DNA of 64,000 nt from Panax quinquefolius (GCA_020205615.1 CM035152.1:113454111-113518110), one strand, 5' to 3'; shown: positions 33,498-47,600, numbered from the stretch's first letter. The notes: a model not told the origin generated them from the letters alone. Numbers and translations: made by a program.

Positions 33498-35206
33498 ATC
33501 ATGTGATTAAAGGGAGGAGGTTAGCAAATTGAATTTAAGTTTTTTTTTTCAAAACCATTCTGTGTGCCTGCTTTTCAATTCTTCCTGCAAGCCATCTTTG
33601 AAATTCTTTTCTTAAAAGTGTGGGTCTTCAACAAATTAAAAGAAAGAAAAGGAAGTTAGGTATTGAAAGAAGAAAATAAAAATTTATGCAAAAGAATTTG
33701 TTTCTTCCTCCGAGATGAACTATAAAAGGCACCCATTTGCTGCAAATTGAAACACACCATCACAATATCAGAAATTCTTCCTCTATAATATTGTGAGTAT
33801 TTCTTTTGAGTATAAGAATACTTTGAGTGTAGCTTTAGTGTAAGATTTTCTAAGGATAATATCCCAAGTAAGATCTAGTTTCTACTAAAGTAAAGGATAT
33901 TATTTTCTTTCAATATTCGTAAAGGATATTATTTTTCTCTCGTAAAGGATGTTATTTCCTTTCCATACTTATAAGAGATATCATTTTCTTTCGTACTCCA
34001 TATTATGTAAGTGATACTATTTCATTTCATAATATTAAATTTAAACTTACTATGGTAAGTTTTGCTTCTATAATTCCTGAAATGATTAGAAATTCCTTAA
34101 GGTTTGCGTTTCATCTAACATCATTTCACTGGAATATTGGTTTGAACTTTCTTATTAAATTTTAAATCTTTTCATATCGGGGTACTATTCATAAGTATTG
34201 TTCACAACAGAATTTAATCTTCTGTTCTGTCTAAATTATTTTTGATACATGAATATCATTCTTGAATTTTACTTCACAATTAGTTATCATGTTGACAATT
34301 TGGACATTCTTGAATTCTGAATAAATTGAATTATAAATTTCTAATATTTATCATTGATCTCACTTGATTGATTCTTTATATCATTATCATCATCCTCATG
34401 CTTATATTGTACTAAAAGTCATCTTTGGCCCGTAGTGCAAAGATGGACTGTTGATTGGTATGATTATGACCAGGAATTGTATAGTGGTATAATCATGACC
34501 TGTAATGTTACAAACAAAGGTTTGTGGTGAAAGTCCTATTTGGCCCGTAGTGCATAGATGGACAGTTGATTGGCATGATCATGACCACTGGTGATACAAA
34601 CGAATATCCTTGGCCCGTAGTGCATGGATAATTTTTTGATTTGAAACATTTATTGATTGGTGTTACAGGGATAAAATATTGATGATGGACTTTTAAATCA
34701 TAGAATATAGTAAACATCATGCTCTACTTGACTCTTTTAATAGATTGCTTATTCTGCTGCAATTGTTGATCTAAAACTTGTTGTCTATTATATTCTATCA
34801 GATTTTTCACTGTTGAGGACTAATGATAATTTGTTCTTCATTATCTTAGTCATAATATTCTTTACTTGGCTAGTTGAGCTCACCATTTTCCTTTTGGTTC
34901 AATTGTTCTTCTCAGGAGGCGAGAATGTAACTGGGACTAGTCGGGGAGTAGAGTAATGGTCCAAGATGGTTATTATAGTCATCCTCACTATTTTATAAAA
35001 TAGTGTGATAATAATTATAATGAGAACTTTATTTTAGTTTGGATATTGTATACGAGACAATATTTGTATTAAAACTCACATCTTATATTTTTTTCGTATT
35101 TTACACGACAATTAATAGTTGTATAATTGAAGTTTGTATTTGAATTCTATACCATGTATTTGGTGACTCAGAATGGGTAGTGTGGACCTATTTTGCGGGC
35201 GTCACA
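32617..35206 (+). repeat. Polypurine tract and complete A-family 3' LTR (A3)
   Basis: AAGGAGGGGAGAT at 32617-32629 is the polypurine tract. The LTR runs from TGTAAGATCTCG (32630) to GCGTCACA (35206), 2577 bases. It has an AT microsatellite at about 33468-33496, a TATA box TATAAAAGGC at 33721, repeated AAGGATATTATTTTCTTT blocks after the start, and three GGCCCGTAGTGCA modules (34427, 34542, 34614). It is the reference LTR for this family here. No matching target duplication could be assigned, because the left side is rearranged. Confidence 0.88.
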
Positions 35207-35214
35207 ATGAATAC

Positions 35215-35845
35215 TCGAAATAATGGGCTTGAAGCCAAGAATCAAGGTCGTAAAGGTCTGAAATTAAGGTCATGAAGGCTAGAATCAAGGTCATGGAACC
35301 CATAATTAAGGCTCAGAATAATGGTCATGGAGGCCCATAATCAAGGCCACGAAGACCTAGAGTCAAGCCTATTGAGGTTAAGAATTAAGTAGCGCCAAGA
35401 ATTAAGGCCATTAATGCCAAGAATTAGCGATATGTGACCTAAAAATTAAGGCTGTGTAAGCTAGAATTAAGGTCATGGAGGCCCATAATTAAGACCATAT
35501 AGTGTAGAATTAAAGTCAATGCCCTAGAGGTCCATAGTCAAAGACATGGAGCCCATAGTCAAGGTCATGGAGGCCCATAATTAAGGCCACGGAGGTTATA
35601 ATTAAAGTCATGAAAGCTAGAATTAAGGTCAATTTATGACAAGAATTAATCCAATAGGAGCCAAGAATTAAGGCCATATAATTCAGAATTAACGTCATGG
35701 GCGCCGGGGAATTAAGGCTATGTAGTCCAGAATTAAGGCCATTAAGCCAAGAATTAGCGACATGAGCACCAAAAATTAAGGTTATTAAGCCCAAATTCAA
35801 GGTCATGCAGGCCAAAAATTAGCGTCATGAACCCAAAAAATTAAC
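35215..35845. repeat. Decayed minisatellite, period about 25-30 bases
   Basis: About 20 or more diverged units built on AGAATTAAGGTCATGGAGGCC, with variants such as CCATAATTAAGGCCACG and AAGAATTAGCGACATG. Head-to-tail, no unique spacers. A 99-codon minus-strand open frame (35516-35815) is only the translation of this repeat. It begins within 10 bases of the A3 LTR end. Confidence 0.85.
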
Positions 35846-36984
35846 GGTTGAAAAAAAAAAACTCTATTATTATTCAATTACTCCTTTTAAAACAATGTGG
35901 CTAAAAATAACCCACCAATGACAAGTTATCACATGTTATTTGTAAATCACTCTATAAATGAAGGGCAATATAATAATTTTGCTTGGAGCGTATTTTAGAA
36001 AAAGTATATTAAATTCAATAAATGATAAAATTTTATGAAATTTAACCAAAGGACTGACAACCTATAATGTTTCTAAAGTCGATTAGGATTCTAATTCCTT
36101 ACTCTTGAAATCTCGTGCTATAAATAAGGATGTTCCAACACATCCAAGATACACAATTTGAACTCTCATAATAATTCTCTCTCGCCATATTTGTGTTCCA
36201 ACTTAGGTATCAAAGAGTCCTCCCGGAACCCTTAACTCCGGTGGACCTTTTGCAAATTTTCTAATGAGATTGAAGTGGTTGCGTGGTGGTCAAAGTCAAA
36301 ATTCGTGGATTGACCAAAATGCTATTATGGAAGTTACTGATTGACCCATCAGTACGATTTCTATTTTAAAAAATAAAAATATATTTATAAAACCTTGTCT
36401 TTTAATTAAAACTTCTTCTTTTTTCTTCCAAATATAACCTTAAAAATAGTTGACAATTTAGTGGTGGTTGTGTGATATTCGGAATAATAGTAAAATATTG
36501 AGAATAAACTGGATTTCCACTCCCCTTATATACACAGACATTTCCGTTTTTGTTGGGTCTTATTATGTATAGGACCGAAGTAAAGGATTTCAGTGCACGT
36601 CTAAAATTTGCAAATATCAGTTTTTGGAATGTAGGTAACTGCATGGAAATGGATAGAGGGATCCAAACATAATCTTGCACTATTCTAAGTTTCATGCCCA
36701 GTAGAATTTTTCTAGGTCCTTCATCTTAAGATTATATAGATACATTTAAGAAAAATACCTAAATTTAAACTTATATTTCACATTTGCTCAAAATATAATA
36801 GTGGTACTCAAATACTTATTATAAGTAATGACATTGTTTATTTAAGGTAACTTTATAATTTAAATATATAAATGTATCGCTTATTTTGGAACACTAGAAT
36901 TGCCGTCTTTTGAAGAACCGCAGCTAGCAGAACGTAAAAAATTAGATTAAAATTTGAAAAATACTATATTACCTAAAGACTTGT
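35846..36984. other. AT-rich region with a promoter-like stretch, no gene recognised
   Basis: Apart from a TATA-type promoter candidate (36118), I see no gene. The minus-strand frame at 36402-36695 (97 codons) has no recognisable domain. The 36120-36340 block, with CCCGGAACCCTTAACTCCGG, has the look of LTR R/U5 sequence of an unidentified element. Confidence 0.4.
36118..36129 (+). promoter_or_regulatory. TATA box candidate
   Basis: GCTATAAATAAGG followed at about 30 bases by a CA-rich start region and CTCTCTC leader. No open frame follows, which suggests an LTR promoter rather than a protein gene. Confidence 0.45.
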
Positions 36985-37193
36985 TGCAACTTAAAATAAC
37001 TTACAATCATACATAATAATTATCATAATTTACCACACTATCACAATAATTAATTTTCTTTAAAAATAGATATTAGGAAAAATCTAAACTTGTCTACAAA
37101 ACTTACAATCATCAATAACAATTATCATAATTCATCACACCACCACAATACACAATAATAATAATAATAATAATTATTATTATTATTATTATT

Positions 37194-37282
<89 letters not shown>

Positions 37283-37585
37283 ATTATTATAATTATAATT
37301 ATAATTATAATTATAATTATAATTATAATTATAATTATAATTATTATTATTATTAGTATTAGTATTATAATTATTATTATTATTATTATATTATAATTAT
37401 TATTATTTTGAATTAAAATTAGAATGAATCAACTGCATTTGTGCTTTCTCTACCAAATCAATTAAAATGAATCAATTTTTATTATATAGATTACTATTAC
37501 TATTACTATTACTATTATAATAATAATAATTATTATTACTATAATTATTATTATTATTACTATAACTATTAATATTATTATTATA

Positions 37586-37629
<44 letters not shown>

Positions 37630-37805
37630 GTAATAAAGTAATAAAATGTAATTATTATAATAATAATAATAATAAAGTAATAAAATGTATAATTATAATA
37701 ATAATAATAACAACAACAACAACAACAATAATAACAATAATAATAACAATAATAATTATTATTGTGTATTGTGGTGCTGTGATGAATTATGATAATTGTT
37801 ATTGA
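36985..37805. repeat. Inverted repeat with triplet-microsatellite arms, plus flanking duplication
   Basis: A 50-base block around 37112-37160 (CAATAACAATTATCATAATT) reappears inverted at 37750-37805. Between them AAT/ATT, GTT/AAC and ATAATT repeats are arranged symmetrically, so the unit can fold on itself. A diverged direct copy of the left block lies at 36985-37060. A Stowaway-like end (CTATGGGACAGATGGAGTA) follows at about 37878-37896. Confidence 0.75.
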
Positions 37806-37930
37806 ACCAACTAAATTTTATAAATAATAAGTAGCCTATATATTGGGACATCTCAAAATAGAAAACCAGCCTATAACTATGGGACAGATGGAGTATTATT
37901 TTGCAAGGATTATTATTTAGTACTATTATA

Positions 37931-39102
37931 TGCTTAAATATGATTTACTATCCTAAACTATAGGTCATATTCCACTTCGGTGATCCACCTTCCAATTTTG
38001 TCAATTAGATGATTGAACTATTAATTTTTTTCGATTTCATTCAATTCACCGCCACGTCGAGAATTTGGTTGACGTGGCATCCAAATAGGCTAAATGAGTG
38101 CTTATGTGTAAAAAGAATATGTATATTTAATGAGATCAAAGGACAAAAAGGTAAAATAACAAATAAAACAACTAAAAATTTCACAAATAATATAAATTAG
38201 TTGTATAATTATTTATTTATAGTTAAATAAATAATATAAATTATTTATATAATTATTATATAAATAATATAATAATTATTTTATTAAAATAATTATTTTT
38301 ATTAAAAAAGCTGCGTTTTATTAAAAAATTGTGTTTAATATTAATGATAATAAAAATAAAAATATTAATGATAATAAAAATAAAAATAAAACTCAATTTT
38401 TTTGTAAAAAAAAAATATTTTTAATGAGAAAAAAGGCAATTTTTTGTAATAATAAAAAAAAAGCTGCGTTTTTTTAATAAAATAAAAATAAAATTTTATT
38501 AAAAAAAACTTTTTTTTTTTAATAAAAATAATTATTTTTTATTTTATTAAAAAAGCTGCATTTTTTTATTTTTATTAAAAAAAGCTGCTATTATTATTTT
38601 ATTATTACAAAAAAGCTGCGTTTTTTTATTTTATTAAAAAAACTGCGTTTTTATTTATTTTATTATCATTAATATTTTTATTTTTATTATCATTAATATT
38701 AAATACAATTTTTTTAATAAAATAATAATAAAACGCAATTTTTTTAATAAAATAATTATTATATTATTTATATAATAATTATATAAATAATTTATATTCT
38801 TTATATAATTATAAATAAATAATTATACAACTAATTTATATTATTTGTGTAATTTTTAGTTGTTTTATTTGTTATTTTACCTTTTTATCCTTTGATCTCA
38901 TTAAAAATATACATTCTTCTTACACATGCACTCATTTAGCCTATTACGATTCCACGTCAGTAATTTCTGACGTAACAGGCCCAATTGAATGAAATCGAAA
39001 AAAATTAATAGTTCAATCATCTAATTGACAAAATTAAAAAGTAGATCACCGAAGTGAAATATGACCTATAGTTTAAGGTAGTAAATCATATTTAAGCCTT
39101 TA
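37931..39102. mobile_element. Foldback element (long inverted repeat, about 1.17 kb)
   Basis: The left arm from GCTTAAATATGATTTACTA and the right arm ending TAGTAAATCATATTTAAGCC are reverse complements over roughly 300-400 bases. Both include CTATAGGTCATATT, ATCATCTAATTGAC and AACAAATAAAACAACT. They meet in an AT-rich centre with repeated AAAAGCTGCGTTTTT. Such near-complete palindromes with terminal repeats are foldback-type MITEs, possibly Mutator-derived. No transposase. Flanks TACTATTATA and TTTATTAATA are similar but not a clean duplication. Confidence 0.7.
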
Positions 39103-39151
39103 TTAATATTACTATTATTATAATAATTATTATTATTATAATAATACTATA

Positions 39152-39193
<42 letters not shown>

Positions 39194-39806
39194 ATTATTA
39201 TTATTTGTTTGTGTGTGTGAAGAAGAGAGGAGAAAGAAAGATTTTGTGTATGAACATGAGAGAGAGTATGGTGTAAGGGTGAATTTGATTTGAGCGGGAA
39301 GAAATATAAGCTTTTAGATTAAGTTGAAAGTATTAAGTTAGAATGAATTAGAATGAATTTGAACCGTCTTGTGCTTTGTCAAATGAAAGATTCAAAATAT
39401 GTTATATTTTATTATATAGATTATATAGATACAAGAATACACTTTCAATTCCAAAATAAAAATCACTTTTTAAATTTAATTTAAAACACTATTTAACTCA
39501 AAAGTAAAATAAATTTATTTAATATTAGTTAATAAAATGATAAATATTATAAACTATTAAAATTACTACTAATTATAACATTCATTCTTTGACCTCAAAA
39601 GTTAATTTATATATCTAATTTTGGAGCGAAATAAGTTTTATATTAATTTTGAGTATAAATATATCTCAAATTAGCTTTCATAAGTCAATAAATAATGTTT
39701 TTATAATTTGCAACAGTTGTGCTACTTCTAAATTATAGAACAGTGGGAGTAATTAGTTTTAGAACATCTTCACATCCAATAACAACAATACAGTTTAAAC
39801 CAAGAG
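39103..39806. other. Microsatellite and 3' flank of GGH
   Basis: ATT/ATA repeats to about 39210, then unique AT-rich DNA that includes the GGH 3' UTR (just left of 39807 on the minus strand). 39335-39425 resembles 37410-37490. A Stowaway-like end (AGTGGGAGTA) lies near 39748-39757. Confidence 0.5.
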
Positions 39807-42800
39807 CTAGGAGAAAATATAAACCTCATCAAATCCCTTCCTGCAATTAGACAGATAAGATAACCAAGTTAATCATTTATTATCCCCACAACAAATAATT
39901 AATGATAATCATAATCATAATAATGATTATAATAATTGTAACGCCCCAAAAAATTTGGATTTTTGAGAATTATATTTTTATTTTTATTATGTAAATTAAA
40001 TGAATTTAATTAATTATTTATGGGAGTAAGCTATTTGAAGGTCGTTCTATGACCTAGACATAGCGGAATGTCGTAGTATTTTAACTACGTAATAAAATTA
40101 AAGTGTTTGAATTTTCAAGACGAAAATAAAAATTTTCCGAAAAATTTTCCAAAAAACACTATTCACGCGCTTTCGCTTTCGGGAATTATTTTTGAACTTC
40201 CAGAAATACGTAATGATAGAATATCGAGGTGAGATAGAATATCCAATAATATTTCGATTATAAACGCAGATTTTTCACTGCTTGGACTTAAAACTTAAAG
40301 GTTAGGGAAAGTGAGTTCCGAGAAGGAATTTAAATGCATATAATGAATTAAAGCTATGATTGTATAATACGTAGGTATTATACGAGGTAATAAATACGAG
40401 TATAATACGAGGCATTATATGAGTATGTATGAATGATGAAATGACGTATATTAAATAAGTATACGAGTTAGCATACGAGAATTATATGTGGTGCATATAT
40501 GTTAAGATTCTAAATTTAATGTAATGGACTTGTAAGATTATTAGCTTAATGGTAGAAGACCAATTAGTAAGTGATACTCAAGCCCAAGTGTTTGATATGT
40601 CATGAGTCCAAACTATTGTAGTATGAGCCCAACAAGAAATTAGCTAGATTAATTAAGCAAGCCCAATGAATTGGCCATGATCCATGGAGCAAACCATGTT
40701 AATGTGGGTAGACTTGATGAGCAAGAACTTTGTGTGGTGATCAAGTGTTGTGATGAGCAAGAAAGGAAGTGGCTAGCAAGTTAACTTAGAGCCAAGGTTA
40801 TGAATAGTAAGGAGGTGAAGTTGAGGAGGTTAGTTAAGGAGGTGGGATGTCTTAATGTCCATAATACCCTCACTTTGGATTGCCTATAAATAGAGAAGCC
40901 TCACTTCATTTGTTGGTTGATAAATTTCTCCCAACTCCTCTCAAGTTAAGCAACTTATTGGTTAGAGAGAATAAACACTTATAAGTCAAACTTCCATTAT
41001 GAGATTTTCAAGAAGCAAGAAGGAGATTAAAGCTTAGTCAAGTGATATTCAAGGGTAAGAACTTAAACCATGAATCTCTTTCTCTTCCATTGGTAGAGAG
41101 ATGGGTAGTGGTAGAACATGTATGCTAAGAAATGATAGGAATGAGTAATCAAAGGGCTTAAGTCTTAATAAGTCGTATAAGTTATGAATAAGTTATTCGT
41201 AATCATATAAGTTATGAATCAAGAAAGAACTTGTAGGAACTTGTAATATGTCACAATAATGAAATTTATATGGCTAGAAGATGAGAGAATGATGGTTAAA
41301 AGATTTAGACCATGTTAAGTTATGTGAAGTAAAATCATAAGTAGTTATACTTTTATAAGTTATAAATTCATGAAGAACAAGTAATAACTTATAATGTCAA
41401 TAAGTTAATGAAGTATGTATGTCAAGATATTATGATGGATTGAATCCATTTAAATCGATGAACAAATCATAAGAAATGAAGTTAAGGTGAACTTTACGAG
41501 TTTGGACGATAATCGTCGAATTCGTGAAATTCTCGGAATGGAAGTCGAATTTTGATATTGAGCTTGGAAACATTGGTTTTCAATGGAGACAAGTCATATT
41601 TGGCATTATAGAGTTGCGGACTCGAAAAATGACCGAATTCCGACTTAGAACGAAGAAACGAGCGTTGAACGTTCACGAACGTTTATCGTTTTTGTTAAAA
41701 ATGAACTAATATGTGAAATTTTAGCAAACAAAGTCAAATAGATAAAATTCTTGCATGAACGCGTAGAGTATAGAATTTGTGAACCGTAAGCTTTTGAACG
41801 AGCTAATTCGAACTTATAACGAAGAAGTTATGCGTCCAGAAAGTTCACAAAATTTAAAGTTTGCAAAAATTTTCAAAGGCACAGAATTGGGCATGGCCAA
41901 CCCAAGACAAATGGTGGCGCCAAGCAGAGCCATAATGATGTCGTAAGAGCATTTTGCTAACTCAGCCATGGCCATGAGATGAATGAAGACTAAATGTGTA
42001 GCCGTAGGCCCAATCCCAAAGTTTTGATAGACAAGAATGTTTACAAGTATAAAAGGAAAGATAACTCATTAGTAATGAAATAAGGTATTACTATAACATT
42101 GTTAAGGTATTGTTATACACTTAATATATGATGATTAAAGGTTAATAATCAATTGAAGATGAACGTAATGAGAACAACGTAATGTGTTAAGCCGGCTATA
42201 GAAATTTGTTGACCAAGTTGATTATGAATCCAATGGTTTGCAATACAAGTATGGATTATGTAATTACTTAATGAATAATGATAAGACCTTTCCTAAATCA
42301 CTGTTATAGTGATGACTTTAGAAATTTAATGTTGTTTAATGAGTAGTTAAACGACGAACGTAAAGTATAAAGAACATGAACCGTATTCAATAATGATAAG
42401 GCCTATAACGTTAAGAGTTACAACTAAAAGTTGTTAAGTAATACGTAACGTAAGCCAGATGCAATAAAGTGTACTTAACTAACGACGATCGAGTTTCGAT
42501 TAATAACGTAAGAATGTTAGTAAGCTGTTAGGAAGGATGATTAACTCGAAACGAGTTCTATTAATGAAGTAAATCCACGTAAGACATAGAAGAGAAAGAA
42601 CTTGGTAAAAATGATGTAAAGATAATGGCAAGCTGGAACCAATAGTAACAAATCTAATATATAATTAAATTGAGAAGAAGGGTAAGATTCATTTGGAACC
42701 ATGTATGTTCATTCATGACCTAATGTAGTATGTTATGTGGTTATGTATTGTAGAGACTGTAAAAATTTGAGAGAAAAGTTATTTTCTTTGTAGCAGATAT

Positions 42801-44543
42801 CAAAGGTAAGTTTTTCTTAAACGCTTGTCTAACCTTCGTGTTAGCCAAGTTTTCTGTGATTCATGTTATGAGAAGCATGAAGTGTTTTACTAAAGGGTCA
42901 ATGCCAGTTTTATCTCAGCTAGACTAATCTTGAAGAGTTGATTGATTTATTTACAAGTCTTTCAATATAAAATTTTTAACGCTATCCTACGCCAATTGTT
43001 TGGTACGAATTCAAAGTAAGCCTGAATATGAATAAACAAATGTATTTTCATCGATTATTCGATGGGCACGCGAGGTTGCCAAAACTTAAACGTACATACG
43101 TTTAACAGGATGTAGTGTTGATCAACATAGAGTACTATGGCTGATCACTCAGAAGTGCTCGTAAGATATACCGAACTTACGGACTTGGTGTCGGATTGTC
43201 CTTTTCAAAGAAAATATGAAATGCTCATGGTCTTGAGCCAGAATTGATGTTTTACTGAATATTGAAATTGTAAAATGTTTTGAAGGAATAGAAATGCTAT
43301 TTTGAATTATTGATAGTACTCATAACTATTATCTAGTTATTGAATATATACGATTCCTATGTTTCAAGCATGTTGTTTAAAAGAAATTGTTGTACTTGCT
43401 GAGCTTGTTATGCTCACTCATGCTTGAACCATATGAATGCAGCTATGACCAAACGAACCAAAGAATCTGACAAGGGTAGAGGCAAGACGAAGCTGAACGA
43501 TTAGTTTACCTTGAAATAAACTAGTAAGTTGTATATATTATAGAATGATGAACAAAGAATGTAATGGTTTTAGAACCTGGAAACGAGATGTAATATTATT
43601 AATGTAATAAGAATGTTGTTGATACACACATTTTGTTGTCGTTTCAATAGAATGAATGTACAATTATGAGTATCGTGTAGCACCATCTGTCGGGTTGAAA
43701 GATACCCGGATTTGAGGGCGTCACAATAATAAGATATTGATATTAACAGTACAATAAAGATTGGCACATGGCTATTTATATTTTTACTAACAACTCCTTT
43801 CTCTCTTTGCGATGAGATTCTTCAAAAAAAAAAATATTTCACTCTTAACATCTGCATAAACATCAATTATGGTCCACCACCACCATTTATCACTCATTCA
43901 CTCTCATATTAACACATCACGGAGACCTCGTGGAAGCATTAACATGGGAAGAAAATACTGTAGGAGTCTAAAGTCTAAACCAAGTTAAACTCTTGGGTCT
44001 GATATACATTCAATTAGAGAGAAAATAATGATATATAGTGTATTGTAAGGCAATCTGGCCTGCTTTGTGATTAGAATTGTTGGTTCAAACAAATTGTTAA
44101 CAAATACAGCAAAATATATGCAGGACGGAGAGGCTCGGCTTAACCTCTTAATATTCCCCAAAGTCCCTATGACCCACTACAACAAGTAGATAACTCATCC
44201 AACAAAATTCATCAAGTTTTGAATCATCTAACCTGCAATTGTACTCTCTTATGGGTAAATTTTAGATGACAGTTAACCTCAAGAAGAAATTCAGGAGCCA
44301 CCAAACTCTCCTATGCAAATCATCCATCAGTCATCATCATCAAGACCTTTCATTTTGACGTGACACTCTCAATTTCCAACAGAAATTCTCTCGTTCAACA
44401 GACTTAAATTCGTTCTTCATTTCATTGATTCATTGTTTGGCCCAAAATTCACACCATGAAAAGAGAAAAGTTTATAAGGGTATAATTGTCAAAAGAATAT
44501 AAATTGCCATATGCCCATCTTTATTATCCTGTTAATGATAATG

Positions 44544-44617
<74 letters not shown>

Positions 44618-47600
44618 GAGGAAATAATTTTTCTTTTAGTGCAGTCTTTGAGGCATCCCAACACTTACCCAGCCATCCCACAGAAAGTTGGACTGTAATT
44701 GTAAATAAGGTTGGCAAGTACTTCACGAGCAGGAGGCCTATTTAAAAACTTCCTAGCCTCACTGCAATTGAGAAACAAGAATATAAATTAAATATACAGA
44801 AGTAGAAGGATCACAGACTAAAACCAATTAGGTCTTTTATGCTTATTCAATATTACCCAAGTTACGAAATGCAAGTCTGGGAGGAACAAATAACCTCTTC
44901 GGATTAGATGCAACCTCTTAACACTATTTAAGAGTTGCAAAACTTTTAAAACAACAATAAAAAATCAAGGATTCCACGCACAAATAATTATGCTTTAATG
45001 CTTAGCAAAAAATACAGATTTTGTGAAAGCTATGTTTTAACGAGTTCTCCACTTTGCCCTTCTACCCTTTGTGCCAATGTCAAACATAGTGATGCACATT
45101 CAAATTATTATGGGGCATAATTTTAAGAAGCCTGGAGTGTAATTAAGCAACCATCTTTGAGTGACTTGAGGATACCTGACAAAAAAGTTTGCAACATGTT
45201 GAGTCACTTGAATGGCATCCTCTGAGTGTGGAATCTTAGGTAAGCCCCATTCAAAAGCATTTTTCTGCAGTGTAGAAAGATCAGGATTTCATATTTAGAG
45301 AAGCAGCAACTGTATTTATTTATCAAAAAGAAAAAACTGCAGCAGCTTTATTCCTGGCAGTTCCTTAAAATAGAAGCAACCAGCAAAATAATTGCTGGCA
45401 CAATCTTCATAAGACAAATTACTTTAATAGAGAGAGAGAGAGAGAGAGAGAGAAGAGAGAAAAAGAAAAAAAAAAAAAAGGGGTTTTTGAGAAAAAAAGG
45501 TTTGGGAAATTAAGTAGGCACAATAATCATAAAACAATGTTTTTCCTTCTGTCTATAAAGAAAGAATGAGAGGGGGGGAGATATTTAAACCAACAAATCC
45601 TAACATTAGCCCCTTTGCACAAAATTAGCAATTTAGTGAAGCCAGTCAACAATATTACATAAATCTAAAACACAGCTTGATTTCAAACAAATTAATCACT
45701 TCCATTTAAATTATATAATAAGGCTTCGATTGCCAAAACATACAATATTACATTAAAATAAGTGTAGCTCGAGATTTTAAAAAGATATGCCCACCACTTG
45801 TTCTTTTCCCCTCTCCCCTAGCAGATAAGCCGTTAAGTCTAAAATACTAAAGAAGATCAAAGTGATTAGCATCCTACCATAATTTTGAAACTTCCCTAAA
45901 TTCATCAAATTTCCCAACAATTTACTAGATAATTAAGATACCCTAGGTTTCAACAAAGGGTGCTTATCATTTTCTCAAAGAAATTATATGACTCATAAGC
46001 CAAAAGACATTTTGGGATTGGTTTTCTACAATACCCATGATAACATTTTTAAGGAGGGTTTTCAACCATACTGAACCTCAGCCTCTCCTTTTATATATAA
46101 TGAGCCATTAGCCAATTGCTCACGCACAAGGTAATCCATCTTTTAACTTCTATTGCTTGTTCCCATACGAAACAGGAGATTCTAAAGTATATGATGGAAG
46201 CATGTTAAAATATATCCTAAGAGCATTCACAACAATTTCTTTATCTCTATCCCTATTCTGCAGTCTATTGTGTCATTCTGCAAATTAGAGATTCAATTTT
46301 TTCACTATGTACCCAACAGGTTCCTTATATTGTTTCTTTAAATAATGAAATTTAAAAATTAAAATTTGAAAGTTCCAATAGTCAAAACATCAAATTAATA
46401 ATAATCTTATAATTTATAAAAGAGAGAGTATAATTTATCAATTGTATCTCACCGTAAAATAATTTTTATTTTATTTTAAATTTTAAATAATTTATGGATC
46501 GAGTATTGAATGGATTGTATATCGCAAATATACATAAGATCAATATTAACTTTTAAAAAGTTAATTTGTTATACTTTTAAATTTAAATTTAATATGATTC
46601 ATTTAAATTTTGAAAATAATAAATTTTATAATTAATAATACTTTTATAATATTTATAATTATATTGACATAAATTAAATAAATTTATATCAATTTTAATT
46701 TGAATATGTATGAAAATAATTTTTAAAATAAATAAGTCAATATTAATTTTATAATTTGAAAATGAAGTAGTAAAACAATGTCAAGATGTGTATTATTGAT
46801 GAGTTATCCAATTAAATGAGTGTGTGAAATGTCATTTTATATATATAGAGAATGGTATTTTGACTCCCTCATACTATAGGGAGTAAAATCATATATAGGG
46901 ATTAAAATAGAGTTAAATAAAGATAAGAAAACTATTGGATAATGATTTATTGATGTATTCTCCAAAATTAAGGATAGAGAGTTGATTAGGGAAACTGCTG
47001 TGAATGCTCTAAAACCTATAAAAGTGATCAGTGGTTTCTTGTTTAACCAACAAAAGTAGAACTGGTCAAATGTATATTGAAAATGGAATCAGAATTTTCT
47101 TTAATTAATTTAGTTATGAAGGATTCTTCACTTAAGCACTCCTGCTGGTTTTCAAACAGCACCTTCTTCCTCAAGAACTCGTGATATGAAAACCTTTATA
47201 AATACAATATGACGGAATAAGGAATGTCCACTACTATATTTGAATAAAACTGAAAGGATATACATATAAATTATAATAAGCATTGGAACTTTTCGATCAG
47301 AAAACATGGCCTTCAAGGTATTTTTTTTTTTGGAATCAGAAAGTAAATAAAGTATTTATTAGAGTGTCAGCCATTCTTCTCTTGTTATACTGATTAATCA
47401 TTTGCTCTTTCAGCTAGTGCCTACCAACACTTTTCATACTGGTGTGCTGCTCATATGCCTGGACTCTTTTCAAATCCTTGATAGATAGGGGTCATGTAAC
47501 CTAATAACCTTTGGGAGTGTGTCAGATCCTCCCTCCCTTTTCTCTGCATACAAGTTATTTCTTTTCTAGATAAAAGATGCACAAGTTCTTCCTCCATGTG

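Larger units (their letters stand above)
27411..35206 (+). mobile_element. A-family chromovirus (Tekay/Del-type Ty3-gypsy), copy A2
   Basis: The order LTR, partial gag, protease, RT, RNase H remnant, integrase remnant with chromodomain, polypurine tract, LTR identifies a Ty3/gypsy chromovirus. The residues of the C-terminal chromodomain fit the Tekay (Del) lineage. Deletions remove the primer site and gag start, most of RNase H and the integrase core; stops are frequent. The 5' LTR lacks its first 90 or so bases. Confidence 0.88.

Noticed and set aside
35516..35815. 99-codon minus-strand frame with repeating LITLI-type residues
   Set aside because: It is the translation of the decayed minisatellite and has no start context or domain.
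44665..44667. TAA as the true end of GGH
   Set aside because: It lies inside a canonical donor (GTAAGT), and an exon with the conserved C-terminus in correct phase exists at 39807-39840.
44486..44726. Poly-His/poly-Asn and poly-Asp/poly-Tyr frames
   Set aside because: They are translations of the CAT/AAT microsatellite in a GGH intron.
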